This document shows, piece by piece, positions 47,619-59,330 of a stretch of DNA of 64,000 bases. Positions within the stretch are counted from its first letter, which is position 1; each line of letters opens with the position of its first letter. The position numbers and the translations under genes are program-made. The DNA comes from Glebionis coronaria (lineage: Eukaryota > Streptophyta > Magnoliopsida > Asterales > Asteraceae). The DNA lies in contig CM046878.1 in the NCBI GenBank assembly GCA_025667525.1, forward strand, positions 387,003,307 to 387,067,306, given 5' to 3'. The notes beneath the pieces are model-generated. The model saw only the letters and a list, made by a program, of their open reading frames with translations, ran no database searches and was not told where the DNA came from.

Positions 47619-48354
47619 TTATGATTATCATAACAATTATAAAAACCCTAACAAAATCAAAGAGCATATAGCGGAAGTAGATTAACAAGATCTTTAAATA
47701 ACACAATTATAATTAATCAAGGCTAGGGTTACATACCTTTTCCTTAGCAGTACGATCACCGGTAAAAGTAGATCAAGAACACCACCAGGATGTAATCTAA
47801 AATAAGATCACACCACGATCTTGTACACACGTGATACGATGAGCTAATCGTGAGTCTAGCACGAACAGAACCGAGCCTTCCAAGTCTATGGAAGATCTAC
47901 CCAACAACCCTAGAGAGGGGCTAGGACTAGATCTAAAATAGCTTATAGAAAATCAAAGATGAACCCTAATATGGGTGTGTTTGGCCGGCGGTTAGAGCAA
48001 AGAAAAGAGAGAATGGGATGAAAAATTATGAGGCTTTAGGTGTGTTTATATAGCCCTTGGAAAACTTCTCTTCCAAGGTTAAACAAGATAAAGCAAGAAA
48101 ATCTTTTCCCTTCTCTCTTGTCTCCTCTATTTAGGCCGGATATATTATGTGCTAAAGGCGGTTTCCAGAACTTTCTGACACCTTCTTTTAGCTTCTTTAA
48201 TATTCTATAACGATCGTTTAAAACTTAACCTTTAATTACTTAACGGTCGTTAGCTGCAGTTTGATTTAATAAATATAATAAATATATTTAATAAATAAAT
48301 TAACTCTTCACGTAATGTGTGCAATCCCGTGATCTCGAGTTCGATCCTATCACA
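47619..48354 (-). repeat. Solo-LTR-like copia segment upstream of the IQD gene
   Basis: On the minus strand the sequence begins TGTGATAGGATCG. It has a TATA box at 48047-48056 (GGCTATATAAA), a transcript-leader-like part, and an end resembling plant copia LTR ends (ACTTCCGC, then TTATGATAATCA). No internal region follows and no matching target duplication was found, so the boundaries are approximate. Confidence 0.35.
48047..48056 (-). promoter_or_regulatory. TATA box in the solo-LTR-like segment
   Basis: The minus strand reads GGCTATATAAA-like sequence, pointing away from the IQD gene. Confidence 0.35.
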
Positions 48355-48522
48355 CGACTATCGATTAAAGTCCATAAACTTTCAATTAGTAGCATTCAAA
48401 CCTACCCACCCGTGAGAACGATTAATAAACCAACGCCATTTCCGCTCCTAGCAGTTACTACTCACTCATTCTCTCTCCTTCAGTTTTCATTCACTCACAT
48501 TTTTTGCTATCATTTTGTAACT

Positions 48523-48666
48523 GTAAGATGCAGATCAACCCACCACAATCACACTGAATTTTACATGTTCCGTACAGGTTTCTTCATTGTCTTTTCATTT
48601 ATGTTTCACTATTTCAATCTGTATCTATGTACTTTCATGCACATGATCATTTTGTTGGTTCTGTAG
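48523..48666 (+). other. Probable 5'-UTR intron of the IQD gene
   Basis: A GTAAGA donor and a TTCTGTAG acceptor frame a T-rich stretch 26 bp before the ATG. Predicted from splice motifs only. Confidence 0.45.
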
Positions 48667-48692
48667 ATTAAAAGGACATTTTTGCTGCGAAA

Positions 48693-51414
48693 ATGGGTAA
48701 GAAAGGCAGTGGATGGTTTTCGACCGTCAAAAGAGTCTTTAAACCTTCCAACAAGGATTTCAATGACAAGGTTGGTTTACGTCAACATATTAATAATACT
48801 TTGATATTTGATGTATTATACATGTAGTAATTGTTTCTTGTAATGTTGCTTTTCTTGCTCATTTCGTATTATGATTGATGATTAGTTTGTTCTTAGATGT
48901 TTGATGTGAGCAGTGTTGCGGGTTATCAACGTTAAGCAAGAACAATAGGTTTTTTAATCTTGATGATTAAGATTTGGTCATGGTTTATTTAGGTTTAAGA
49001 ATTTATGATTAGGTGTTGGAGTAAATCTAAATTGCTTTTTGTGCAATTCAACTCATAACAGTAATCATGTGATGTTTGTCCTTTTTGTTTTTCTTGGAGG
49101 TTATAAATTTACTACGATAATCAACATTGGTCCCCTGCCTTTCCACCATGCAACTTGGCCCATAAATTTAATGACATATAAACATCATGCCACCTATGAT
49201 ATCACATCATGCATGTCCATTTATCATGTGATTTCTTATGTTTAATCACAATCATGTATCACCCTAGATTTCATAATCTTGATAGACTAAATTTTTTTTT
49301 ATGTTTAATTAAGATATATTTTGGGTATTAATTAATATGTAAATGTTACTAGAATGCATTTCGCAAGGAGAATGTGGCGGATAAAAGACAAGAAGACACA
49401 CCAGAAGTTGTTTCATTTGAGCATTTCCCAACAGAGAGTTCACCAGATATTACAAATGAGGAACGTGATGATGATCAATTGTCTCGTGTTGGTGAAGATA
49501 GGAATCATGCTATTGCTGTAGCAGTGGCTACTGCTGCTGCAGCCGAGGCTGCTGTTGCTGCTGCTCAAGCTGCAGCTAAAGTTGTTCGCTTAGCTGGTTA
49601 TGGACGCCACTCTAAGGAAGAAAGAGCTGCTATACTCATACAATCCTACTATAGAGGATATCTAGTACGAATATACCCACTTTCCTTTTTTAGATTTCTG
49701 TCAAATCAAATGCAATGATTCCATTTTTAGCAAAACATCCGGTACTTGATCTTGTTTGTGATCAATTAACGTTACAATAAGTCCTCATGGTTGAACGCAA
49801 ATTATATATCTCACTAACAATTAAAACATGTTTGAATATATGGATCCAAGTCCACACTGCATTTAATGGGTATTTTGTTTTTTTGGTAGGAGAGTGGGTT
49901 ACATGCTAAGTGGTATTAATAATGTTGACAATTTGAATTTCAGTCTAGACGTGCGCTACGAGCATTAAAGGGGCTTGTGAGGTTGCAGGCACTAGTAAGG
50001 GGCCATAATGTTCGAAAACAAGCTCAAATGACAATGCGGTGTATGCAAGCCCTAGTACGTGTGCAGGCAAGAGTGCGAGCACGTAGACTAGAGCTCACAC
50101 ATGAGAAGCTCCATAAGAAAGTTGAGGATGAAGAAAGAGTGATAGCACAAACAAAAGCACGAGACAACAGAAACCAAAGCGTTGAAAAGATCAAAGAAAG
50201 TAATTTGAGGAGACATGATGCCGAGATGAAAAGAGAAAGAGCACTTGCTTATGCTTTCGCCTACCAGGTTGGTATTTACATAATACTAGTATATCACAAG
50301 TATGCTTTACCTTTTATCGATTGCGTCTCTCTTTAATGATAGATGATCATTTTATGTGACACTTTACTAGTTTCATATGAAAATGCATCAAAAGACCATT
50401 AGGTATGTCATGTGTGTGAAGGTTCCAAGTTAAACATATATACTTACAAATAGTCCATTCGGGTCTGTGTTTTTTCCCCAAAATATTAACATGAACATTG
50501 TGTTTTAGAAGGGGAACACGTTGAAACTTAAAAGTTGTAGTTAAGATTTAGAGTATATTTTTAAAATGTTTTTTTGGACAATAATAAGTAACCATTGAGC
50601 ATTTAAAAAAGATTTAGAAACTGGGAAAATATGTCGATAGTCAAGCAGACCAATCAGTTTCTGCAGTATTGAAGATAAAACATTCAACCCAAACACGATT
50701 TGACCCATTTTCTGATCCGTCCATCTTGCTACCTCTAATGAGAGTTATGACAATTTTCGATAGAAGTTATTTTTATAACTTTATTGATTCAAATTACAGC
50801 AAGAGCAGCGCCAACAACATTTCTTGCACCCCGACTCTGGTAACACGGTGTTGTATCCTAATGATAATGGAAAACAGCAATGGGGATGGAACTGGCTTGA
50901 GAGTTGGATGGCATCACAACCCTACCACACACGGCCCGTTGGGATTAATGACGGATCCTATTTAACCCCACCCACGAACGACGATGTGTCAGTTAAAACA
51001 GTTGAAATGGATCTATCGACACCCGTGAGCTCAGAATATATGACTACAGGCCGGCTGAGTGGAGAGACATTTGACTCGGCACAACACTCTCAGTCACAAC
51101 GCCAGTCAACTTCAGACCAAGTCCCAAGCTATATGGCCCCAACCCAATCGGCAAAAGCCAAAGTCCGGGCTCAAAACTCAGGTAAGAACAAAGGCCAACC
51201 AATGAAGAAAGGGGCACTGTCTTTCGACACATCAAGTTCTGGCAATGCAACTTATCAGGTCCCACGAAGCCCAAGCCCGAACCCAAAAGGATACACCACT
51301 GGGGCTAATGGTGTCCGTGGTCATTCCAGATGGTCAACAGGCTATAGCCCTGACTCTAGTGGATGTGATGATGGTTCAATGGGTCGATATGGGTGGAGAA
51401 ATCATTTTGGATGA
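48693..51414 (+). CDS. IQD: IQD family (IQ67-domain) calmodulin-binding protein, four coding exons
   Basis: Exons 48693-48770, 49353-49664, 49944-50267 and 50800-51414, all joined in phase 0 with GT-AG borders, give 442 residues. The start [17 protein letters not shown] is typical of IQD proteins. The IQ67 domain spans exons 2-3 with three IQ-type motifs ([25 protein letters not shown], and a last [16 protein letters not shown] motif). The intron splits it after residue 16, which is a hallmark of the family. An Ala-rich stretch precedes IQ67 and a charged helical segment follows. The C-terminal exon is Ser/Pro-rich with SPDSSGCDD. Family knowledge: IQD proteins bind calmodulin and act as scaffolds at microtubules, membranes or the nucleus. 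A 5'-UTR intron at about 48523-48666 is likely. No break is visible. This is the only intact host gene in the window. Confidence 0.9.
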
Positions 51415-51857
51415 GCATCTTATACGAATGTTAATAATTAGCCTCTCTTTGGAATGCTAATTGTGTGAAAACATTTTCCTTCTCAAGTTGTCAATACATG
51501 TTTACTTATTGTCACTTCTATTTATATACAGTTATGTTTATTTTTGTTGTGTTTTGTTTTGTTTATTAGATTTTGGATTATGCAAGTATGTTATATTCTC
51601 AGGTTTAATACTAAATGTTAAAAAGCTGTATAACTTGAGTGGTTCAAAGATTAAGGACATCAGTTTTGTAAGACTTGCTTTTAACTTTAAAAGTAAAGGT
51701 GTCATTTTGTGATTCCGTTTTTCTGTATCCTTGTTTGTAATACACTCAAGTTTACTGATCTGTTTGATTGCAGAATTTAAGTAATTTGGTTTTGAAACAT
51801 TCAGATGACAGTCTAAAATATGAGGAACAGCCATGGTTTGTTTTGCTACAAACTACT
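51415..51857 (+). other. IQD 3' flank
   Basis: T-rich, with small unsupported ORFs on both strands. Probably 3' UTR and terminator; no clear AATAAA was seen. Confidence 0.4.
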
Positions 51858-51879
51858 GTCACGGCACTAATTTACAATG

Positions 51880-51887
51880 TCCGTATG
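51880..51887. repeat. hAT target site duplication, left copy (TCCGTATG)
   Basis: Identical 8-mer at 59024-59031. Confidence 0.9.
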
Positions 51888-52448
51888 CAGTGGCGGATCT
51901 AGCCGAAAATCTAAGGTGGTTCCCTTCAGTAGCAAATTTAGACGAAATTCTAAGATGGTCCAATGAAAAACATTAACGAGTAGATAAGTCGAGTGGTTAA
52001 TATGTCGGGCCGGGCATGTCACGTTATATCAAGTTAATGTGTTTACAATCGATTATTCATAACGTTTAGAAGTATCGGTACAATGCATCGTGAGAGGCGA
52101 ACGCTACTCCACGGCGTGAGGCACAATATCGTGCCTCGCGTTGTGGGTATTCTCGCGTCGTCGTATTTTTATTATTTTTTATGAAAACGTTACATCTATA
52201 CTAAAAACCGTCACTTTTTAATGTTAAGGTGAGATTTGAGATTATGAGAAAAATTAGTGATTCGGCGCCACTTTTTATCCACGGCTCAATCTAAGTAAAG
52301 CTCTTATAAGTTGAAAACAAGTCACGATTGTATAATTAGTTTAGACAAACGTATAAGTTTAATGATACCATCTTAAATACTTACTAAAGATTATAGTGTT
52401 AACACAAGACACAAATTTAATACTATAATTTTCTATTTTTTTATCAAA

Positions 52449-52481
52449 CGAGGATTGGTGCCCGCGCTCCGCAGCGGAGCG
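52449..52481 (-). other. Helitron-like 3' terminus
   Basis: Minus strand: 7-bp stem CGCTCCG/CGGAGCG with a CTG loop, then 11 nt to CTCG followed by T. Helitrons end with a hairpin about 11 nt before CTRR; here the end is CTCG, one base off. The rest of a Helitron would extend right, over the exon-like fragments. Confidence 0.35.
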
Positions 52482-52767
52482 TTTGTATACAACAGGTTAA
52501 CCAATAGAAGCACAAAACGAAAGTAGATATTAGAAACATGAACTTTCTTGACTTCAAACGTGTTTATATACATATGTTGCTGCTACTACTGTACTTAAAT
52601 TGCAGGAGCCAAAGACGGTATATTACACACGGACACAATAACATACTACGTAGTATATAAATTTGAGCCATACTATAAATTGCAGCAGCCAAACGCTGGT
52701 ACATCAGTTTGAATACGTCCGGGCCTTAATAAATTGCAGCAGTGACTTTTCAACTTTGTTTTCGTTG

Positions 52768-55054
52768 TCATCCTGATCCAGTGATGGCCTCTCCTTTATC
52801 TATTCGAACTTGAGTGTCGCCTATAATACATAGACGTCCTATGATGACTGTGAGAGAGAGGCATAATCCTATCAGAAGGATGTATAACAATACTAAAATA
52901 TGTTTATAAATTGGAATGATGGAAGCATATGTATAACCTGGGCTGACCCGAGAGCTTATTGTCAAAATAAGTTCCAACATGGAACTGCAGCAACTGGGTG
53001 AATTCAGAGATAATGTGATCAGGAGCGCCATTCCTTTCTGGCCTTCTCAACTTCTCATTGTGTACAAACATATCAATTCCCATTCCATAAATCAGATTAG
53101 ATAGGATAGTAGTTCGTCTGGGATAGGTCCCGCTTGAAGAGCTTCCCGAGGGACGCCTGCATTCTTTTAATATACTGATAGTTTTAGTTCGTAACCAACT
53201 TTAAACTTTAGGAATACTATTAACAAAATATACATGCAAGTCCTGATAGTTTAAATTTAGTTCATGATATATATCCTGACGTAAACAAATAGATAGACCA
53301 GATAATTTTTTTACCATAATAATAGTGAAACAGGCGGATAAGCATTTGGTAATGGGCCAAACCAGGTTATTTGATGCAGACCGGGCTGAACATGACCACT
53401 TTCCATATATCTTCTTTTTACATACCTTTGTTCCAACATAGAGCACAAGAGAGTTCAAGAAAGGCACACTGTTAGAGACATTGTTGCTACAAATGGTTTT
53501 AAGCTTCGTGTATACATCACAAAATCTTGCTACCGATACTTACACTGGGTGTCACGATCGACCTGAATATCTTAGTTTCTTTGATGCCTGACAATTTAAT
53601 AGTTGATGCATTTCAGTTAACAAAATTAGTTGGTCAAATTAAATGAATACTTACACATAACTCATTATTATCAAGAAATTTGTCCAAATTTATTGCTAAA
53701 TATGCCCTTAGGTTTGGTGGAGTGGATGTAGATGGTGAAGATGATGAAGAGGAACAGTGATATGACATGCCATGAGTATGCTACATGTATGCATGGTATA
53801 TACCTCGCTGTGTTGCAACCACGACTCGTAAGATTCTGAAAGAAGCGAGCTCACCATCATAAACTGATTCGTTTTCTCTGTTCCAGAGGAGGATGATGCA
53901 GGGGATTTAGAGTCTAGTGTGGATGTGGAAGTGGAAGAAGCAAGATATGTTCCCACAGACTTCACCAAATATGTTGATGAGAAGAATCATGATCCAAAAA
54001 AAGCCACCCATTTGAATCATAAATGGAAGAAACTTCGCATTGCTTTCTTTTCATCCACCTCTATATTCAGTGCTGAATGATGCACCTGTTACAAAGCCTG
54101 CCAACATCTGCAAAATAAGTATTGATTCAGAAAAGAGAAAATAATTGTGGTTTTGTGCATTCAAAATAATTGTGGCAGAAAGATAATACTATAAAAGAAA
54201 ATAAGCAAATAAATAAAACCAAAACAAATAGTGTTGCCCCATCAAAACTGAGTTCTCTTGTTTATTGTATAGATCTTATAAGAGAAAAAATACGTGAACT
54301 TATTGCAGAAGCATTACCAATATATCATTCCTCTTTATGCCAACGTCCTTCTTTATATACAGCTTGGTTTCTTCCTTGCGATTTCACATTCAATTTTGAC
54401 AATCATTTTGATCGTTGTCATCTTTTTTTTTAATTTTCATGATATGTCAGGCCTATAAACACTTTGGCTGATTAACCCATACGAAAACATGATGAACGAC
54501 AACATAATGAACGAAAACATAATGAACGGATCAAAACCTCCTAAATTGTATACTACTTTCACTATAGTGGAACCATACATGCCTTAATATGAACTACTGT
54601 TATTCCACAACAAACCTAACTACCTAAATGGTAACCCGAGGCAATTAATCTAAAACTTTGCGATATTTAATACTAACCGTCCTATTGTGTTCATGGCCAA
54701 CTTCCGTTCACTTATCTCATTCTCGGTGTTCTGTGAATGAACTAAGATGTCAAATACCGAAACCTTAATGTTTTATGCAGGTGATCAAAGTCTCACCTCC
54801 ATGAATATGTATGTAAAATACACACATTTGATACAGATTTCTAGATAATAAAATTATCAGCTGTGTAAAGGATAGGCATTGCATCCAGATTAATGTCTTA
54901 AACATATGAAAAAAGGAAATCTGAAGTGCATCATTATTACCTCAAATTCTATGAGGCTTGAGTGAGACTTTTGATTAAACTTTCTACTTCCTGTAGCACA
55001 CCACTTTGACAAACCTCCGCAAGGCATAGGTTGAACAGCCTCAGCCATCGCCAT
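52768..55054 (-). pseudogene. Exon-like fragments of one or more host genes
   Basis: Minus-strand blocks with splice-like borders: 54941-55054 (38 codons from ATG, MAMAEAVQPMPCGGLSKWC start, followed by GTAATA); 53804-53959 (SVGTYLASSTSTSTLDSK start, followed by GTATAT); 53426-53529 (VPFLNSLVLYVGTK end, followed by GTATGT); and 52935-53165 (NLIYGMGIDMFVHNEKLRR, APDHIISEFTQLLQFH). I do not recognise the proteins. They may come from one multi-exon gene or several. Their location inside a hAT-like element suggests captured fragments, but a functional gene is not excluded. Confidence 0.35.
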
Positions 55055-57470
55055 CACCTAAGTCTGGGGAGACATAACAGACAGATGGTTTATAAGATTG
55101 GTATAATGTCCCCAAGTTAATCTAACATTGATCCATGAACACAAAATGAGAGATTTTACTATATCCTAAGTTCAACATTCTCAAACACATAATCTAATGA
55201 TTGCTCGCAAACAGAGCAAAAGGGGACACTCCACTGTCATGGACGCTGCAAATGGCTCTAAGTGAGGAATTAAAGAAAAGCTTTCCTTATTTGTGACAAC
55301 TTCGCCAATATATGGGTGGGTAATGGGTCGTTTTAAAGGATCCCCTATTTGAGTAAAAAAAACCAAAATAAATATAATAAAAATCAAATAAACTATAATT
55401 GAAAATCCAACATAACTGATTGGTAATTAATTTCGATTTATGACCAGAATGAATTGTCGTTACAAAAATTTAAATGTAAATGTAAGTAGAGTTTATTATA
55501 TGTAACTGAGAATCGATAAATGTAAGTAGAGTTTATTATATGTAACTGAGAATCGATAAAACATGGTCACCTAGAACTGAAACCATATTGCTAGTCATCT
55601 TTTTTTTTCTCATAAAAAATAATAACTCTAATTATCTAATTAGCATAAAGTCAACATAATCAAATAAGACTCAAAAGTTAATTTATACCTTCAATTTGTA
55701 GCTCAAAAGGGAGCTTCTTTATTTTAATATAGTGCGCAACATTCGAATCCCAATTTTTCACCCATTTATGTTCATATATTGATTATGACCTGGGAAAACA
55801 CGATTGAAAGACACGTTCCAAATTTACCTCAAAAGAGTAATGCAAGCTTAGAATGCATAAATCAAACTATTGAAGAAGATTTATGTGTTCGAGTATTTAC
55901 CTCAGATGAAAGCGTTCATAACTCATGATCACATGCTGCTAATAGATGAGGCAGATCAACCCGCCCCCGCTAACGAAGATCAAACACGCAAAGTTAGAAA
56001 CGGAACGAAACACACGTCGTGGTTGCAACCCAAACCAGGTGTCTACAAAAGCAAAAGGCAATTAAGGGTGTGTATTCCAAACCTTGAATATGGTGTGAGC
56101 ATGATTGCCCGCATTCTGCATAGCCTGCTACTTCCGCCCACAACCTGAGGTACATGAAAAAGTTAGAAACCAGTCAGAAGGTAACAGCTGCTGTTGGGTT
56201 ATAAACTACCGAAACACGTTTGTCTATTCTACTAATCCACCATCCGTACAGCCTTGCCAAATTAATTCTCACGTCGGAAGACCATGTACACCCTAATTGT
56301 CGCGTATTTGGCTACATATTCATATGAATACATTTACACTCAATCGCTTCCTATTTTCACTATTAGTCATAAATCACTCAATAACGCAAACTAAAATTTT
56401 CGCTAAAAGGGATCGATTCCTAAATACTCCTAAAAACACAATAACAAATTAGACCGTTAAAAAACATCTAATCTCATAAACAACTTACAGTAATATATAA
56501 GTAAATACATTATAGCTTGGATGTCCTATAACTCCTATCCTGAAGTCCTGCAAACAATCAACATGACACTTTAAATAAGTTACTGATTTCAATAGGATAA
56601 ATCATCTTCATAACTTAGTTTTTTTTAAATGCATAATGAAAATTAAAATGATAACCTTCTTCTTCCTCCTCTTTCACTTAAGGAATCAACACCTGCAAAG
56701 TCCAGACCCCACAAAACAAAAACATTTAATCTTTTATATAATATCGAAAGGGTATCAAAGCTTCGGACCACCACCAACAAACGTTCCCCAAACTAATCTT
56801 GAAATATTCAAACCCAAGAAATCATGGCTTTCAATATGTCCAAGAAATCGGTGGCTGGAATAGTTTTTCATTTTCACAATTCGAGTTGGGTTTTCATAAA
56901 ATCAATTGGTGAAACCCGAACAATCAAAACCCAATGAACCCTAATAAAAAAAGTGGTCAACACAAACTTAGAAAGAAAGTAAAGGCTTACTAATCCCAGA
57001 AGCAACCAACATCTTTAGATCATCACACACGATCTAAAGATCACCCTTTTTGATCGGTTTTAGAGAAAAATAGGCTCCTATCAAAAGCAGATCTGAGAGA
57101 GATGTTGAGAGAGAGGGTGAGTGATTATTATTTGAGAGGTAACGGTTGAAAAAGCAGTATTCACACCATTTTTTCAAAGCAAGGACGAACCTCATACCTA
57201 GTATCACTTTTTCAAACCGATCTACGGTGAGATGGGGGTTTTGGTGAAGGGAAAGGCATGGGTCGAATGATTTTGAATGGTTGGAAATAGATTTGTCTCA
57301 CAACATTATATATTTTTTTATTACCATTTTTTGGTTCCGCCAAATGAATAAGGGGAGTAATTAAAAGTCTACCGTACAACATCAACTAGAAATAAAAATT
57401 GAAAAGATAAAAAAAATGAAAAAATAATATCACTTTTTAACCATACATTTGATAAAATAACAGAGTTAAG
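55055..57470. other. hAT interior with no clear gene
   Basis: Contains the exact tandem duplication at 55481-55560. Minus-strand sequence at 57000-57150 (GAGAGAG-rich, AGATCTGAG) looks like a promoter or 5' UTR for the exon-like fragments. The ORF at 55870-56148 is unsupported. Confidence 0.35.
55481..55560. repeat. Exact 40-bp tandem duplication
   Basis: Two identical units beginning TGTAAGTAGAGTTTATTATA, at 55481-55520 and 55521-55560. Confidence 0.9.
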
Positions 57471-57474
57471 ATAT

Positions 57475-58110
57475 ATATAGACACTTAAATTAGCATAAAC
57501 CTATCCAACCAATCATAATCACCAATTTTTTTAAAAACCCACTTCCCACCACTTTTTTAAAAATTAAATATCTCACAAACGGTAAATCGTCAAACGAAAA
57601 AAAATACACAATTGTGACGAGAATTAAATCATCTATATATCGAGGGGCACATGTATATATTTTGGATGAACTTTTTTTTCGACTTTTTTTTCTTAAGTCA
57701 CGTCTGGAGAGAATCATATATGATTCGTCACGAATCATATATGATTCGTCACGAATCATATATGATTCGTCACGAATCATGTATGATTATCAGAAAATCA
57801 TATATGATTCGTGATATGAATCATATATGATTTTCTGAGAATCATATATGTTTCGTGACGAATCATATATGATTCTCTCCAGACGCGACTTAAGAAAAAA
57901 AGTCGAAAAAAAGTTCGTCGAAAGTATATACATGTGCCCCTCGATAGATAGACGATTTAATTCTCGTTACGATGATATGTTTTGTTTTACGTAACGATGA
58001 ACGGTTTGTGAGATATTTAATTTTTAAAAAATAAGTTTTTTTGTTACATGATAAAAATGGATTTTGTGATTGGTTGGTTTAGTCTATGCTAAACTAAGGG
58101 TATATGGGGA
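57475..58110. mobile_element. Foldback/MITE copy 1 with palindrome core
   Basis: The arms are inverted copies of about 230-300 bp (AAATATCTCACAAACGG at left, CCGTTTGTGAGATATTT at right). The core at 57712-57880 is a run of AATCATATATGATT palindromes separated by CGTCACG-like spacers. Ends read TAGACACTTAAATTAGCAT and, inverted, an ATAGAC-containing end. Confidence 0.75.
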
Positions 58111-58114
58111 TCTT

Positions 58115-58711
58115 CTATATAGACACTTAAATTAGCATAGACCTATTCAACCAATAATAATCACTCATTTTTTAAAAAACTCACTTCCCACCACTTTCTT
58201 AAAAATTAAATATCTCACAAACGGTAAATCGTCAAACGAAAAAAAATACACAATTGCGACGAGAATTAAATCATCTATCTATCAAGGGGCACATGTGTAT
58301 ACTTTCGACGAACTTTTTTTTCGACTTTTTTTTCTTAAGTCACGTCTGGAGAGAATCATATATGATTCGTCACGAATCATATATGATTTTCAGAAAATCA
58401 TATATGATTCGTGATATGAATCATATATGATTTTCTGAGAATCATATATGTTTCGTGACGAATCATATATGATTCTCTCCAGACGCGACTTAAGAAAAAA
58501 AGTCGAAAAAGAAGTTCGTCGAAAGTATATACATGTGCCCCTCGATAGATAGATGATTTAATTCTCGTCGCGGTGATATGTTTTGTTTTGCGTAACGATG
58601 AACGGTTTGTGAGATATTTAATTTTTAAAAAATAAGTTTTTTTGTTACATGATAAAAATGGATGGTTGTGATTGGTTGGTTGAGTCTATGTTAAACAAAG
58701 GGTCTATGGGG
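58115..58711. mobile_element. Foldback/MITE copy 2, in tandem with copy 1
   Basis: Same arms and ends as copy 1, with a shorter core (58351-58480) that lacks two palindrome units. The two copies are only about 5 bp apart and in the same orientation. Confidence 0.75.
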
Positions 58712-59023
58712 ATCTTTTTCCTAAAGTAACATTAGTCCACAGGCCATAACTTTTGACAAATCTTCTACAAATATACAAAAATAATACTATAGTACATCTC
58801 AGAAACCTCATCTACTTAAATACTGCAAAAATATCCGGTGAAAGTTTTCAGATCAATAATTTTCGTACTCTTTTTTCTTCTTTCCTTCTTTTATTTAATC
58901 TAAGGTGGTTCCTCATTCATTTCTAAGGTAGGTCCTCAAATATTTTACATAACAGCTCTAAACGAATTCGACGTCTAAGGTGGTTCCCGGGAACCACCTA
59001 TAGTGGTTGTAGGTCCGCCACTG

Positions 59024-59031
59024 TCCGTATG
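59024..59031. repeat. hAT target site duplication, right copy (TCCGTATG)
   Basis: Matches 51880-51887. Confidence 0.9.
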
Positions 59032-59330
59032 GCACTTAGCGACTCGGATTAAATTACTAGCTAAGCGAAAAAGGACTTTCTTCAAAGACTTCTTATATTA
59101 TTTTGAGGCTTATTAGATACAGTACAAGATTGGTTAGTTTCAAATGAGGGGGTTTAGCCTTATTTATACTATAGGCCCCTCGAGTTCTAGAAAGTTCGAA
59201 TAGAGTATCTAAGATATTCTTACATATGATAATATCTAGTTAGTTTCTAAATTTTCTAGATTAGTCCTTACAAGTATCTAAGATATTTTAGACAAAATAT
59301 CCTAGATATATTCTTAAGACTAAGATTTCT
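59032..59330 (-). repeat. Remainder of the LTR of the gag-protease element
   Basis: A/T-rich with several TCTAGATAT/ATATCTAG-like words, a TATA-like motif (59161-59169) and no ORF. It follows directly from the 22 bp left of the hAT insertion. Its right boundary is uncertain. Confidence 0.55.

Larger units (their letters stand above)
51888..59023. mobile_element. hAT-like DNA transposon, 7136 bp, apparently non-autonomous
   Basis: Ends CAGTGGCGGATCTA and its inverse TAGGTCCGCCACTG match at 13 of 14 bases, with a perfect 8-bp target duplication, as expected for the hAT superfamily. Subterminal repeats of CTAAGGTGGTTCC type occur at both ends (51910 and 51949; 58900, 58921 and 58975). I see no hAT transposase. 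The interior holds exon-like host fragments on the minus strand, a Helitron-like terminus, a 40-bp tandem duplication and two foldback elements. Confidence 0.8.

Noticed and set aside
47619..48354. Full copia element upstream of the IQD gene
   Set aside because: Only LTR-like sequence is present; no primer site, coding region or matching target duplication was found.
53426..53529. Fragment of a CCR4-NOT scaffold (NOT1) gene
   Set aside because: VPFLNSLVLYVGT felt familiar, but the neighbouring exon-like blocks do not fit what I recall of NOT1, so no name is given.
57712..57880. CRISPR-like array of AATCATATATGATTCGTCACG repeats
   Set aside because: The repeats are palindromic with no unique spacers, lie at the centre of a foldback element, and the DNA is eukaryotic.
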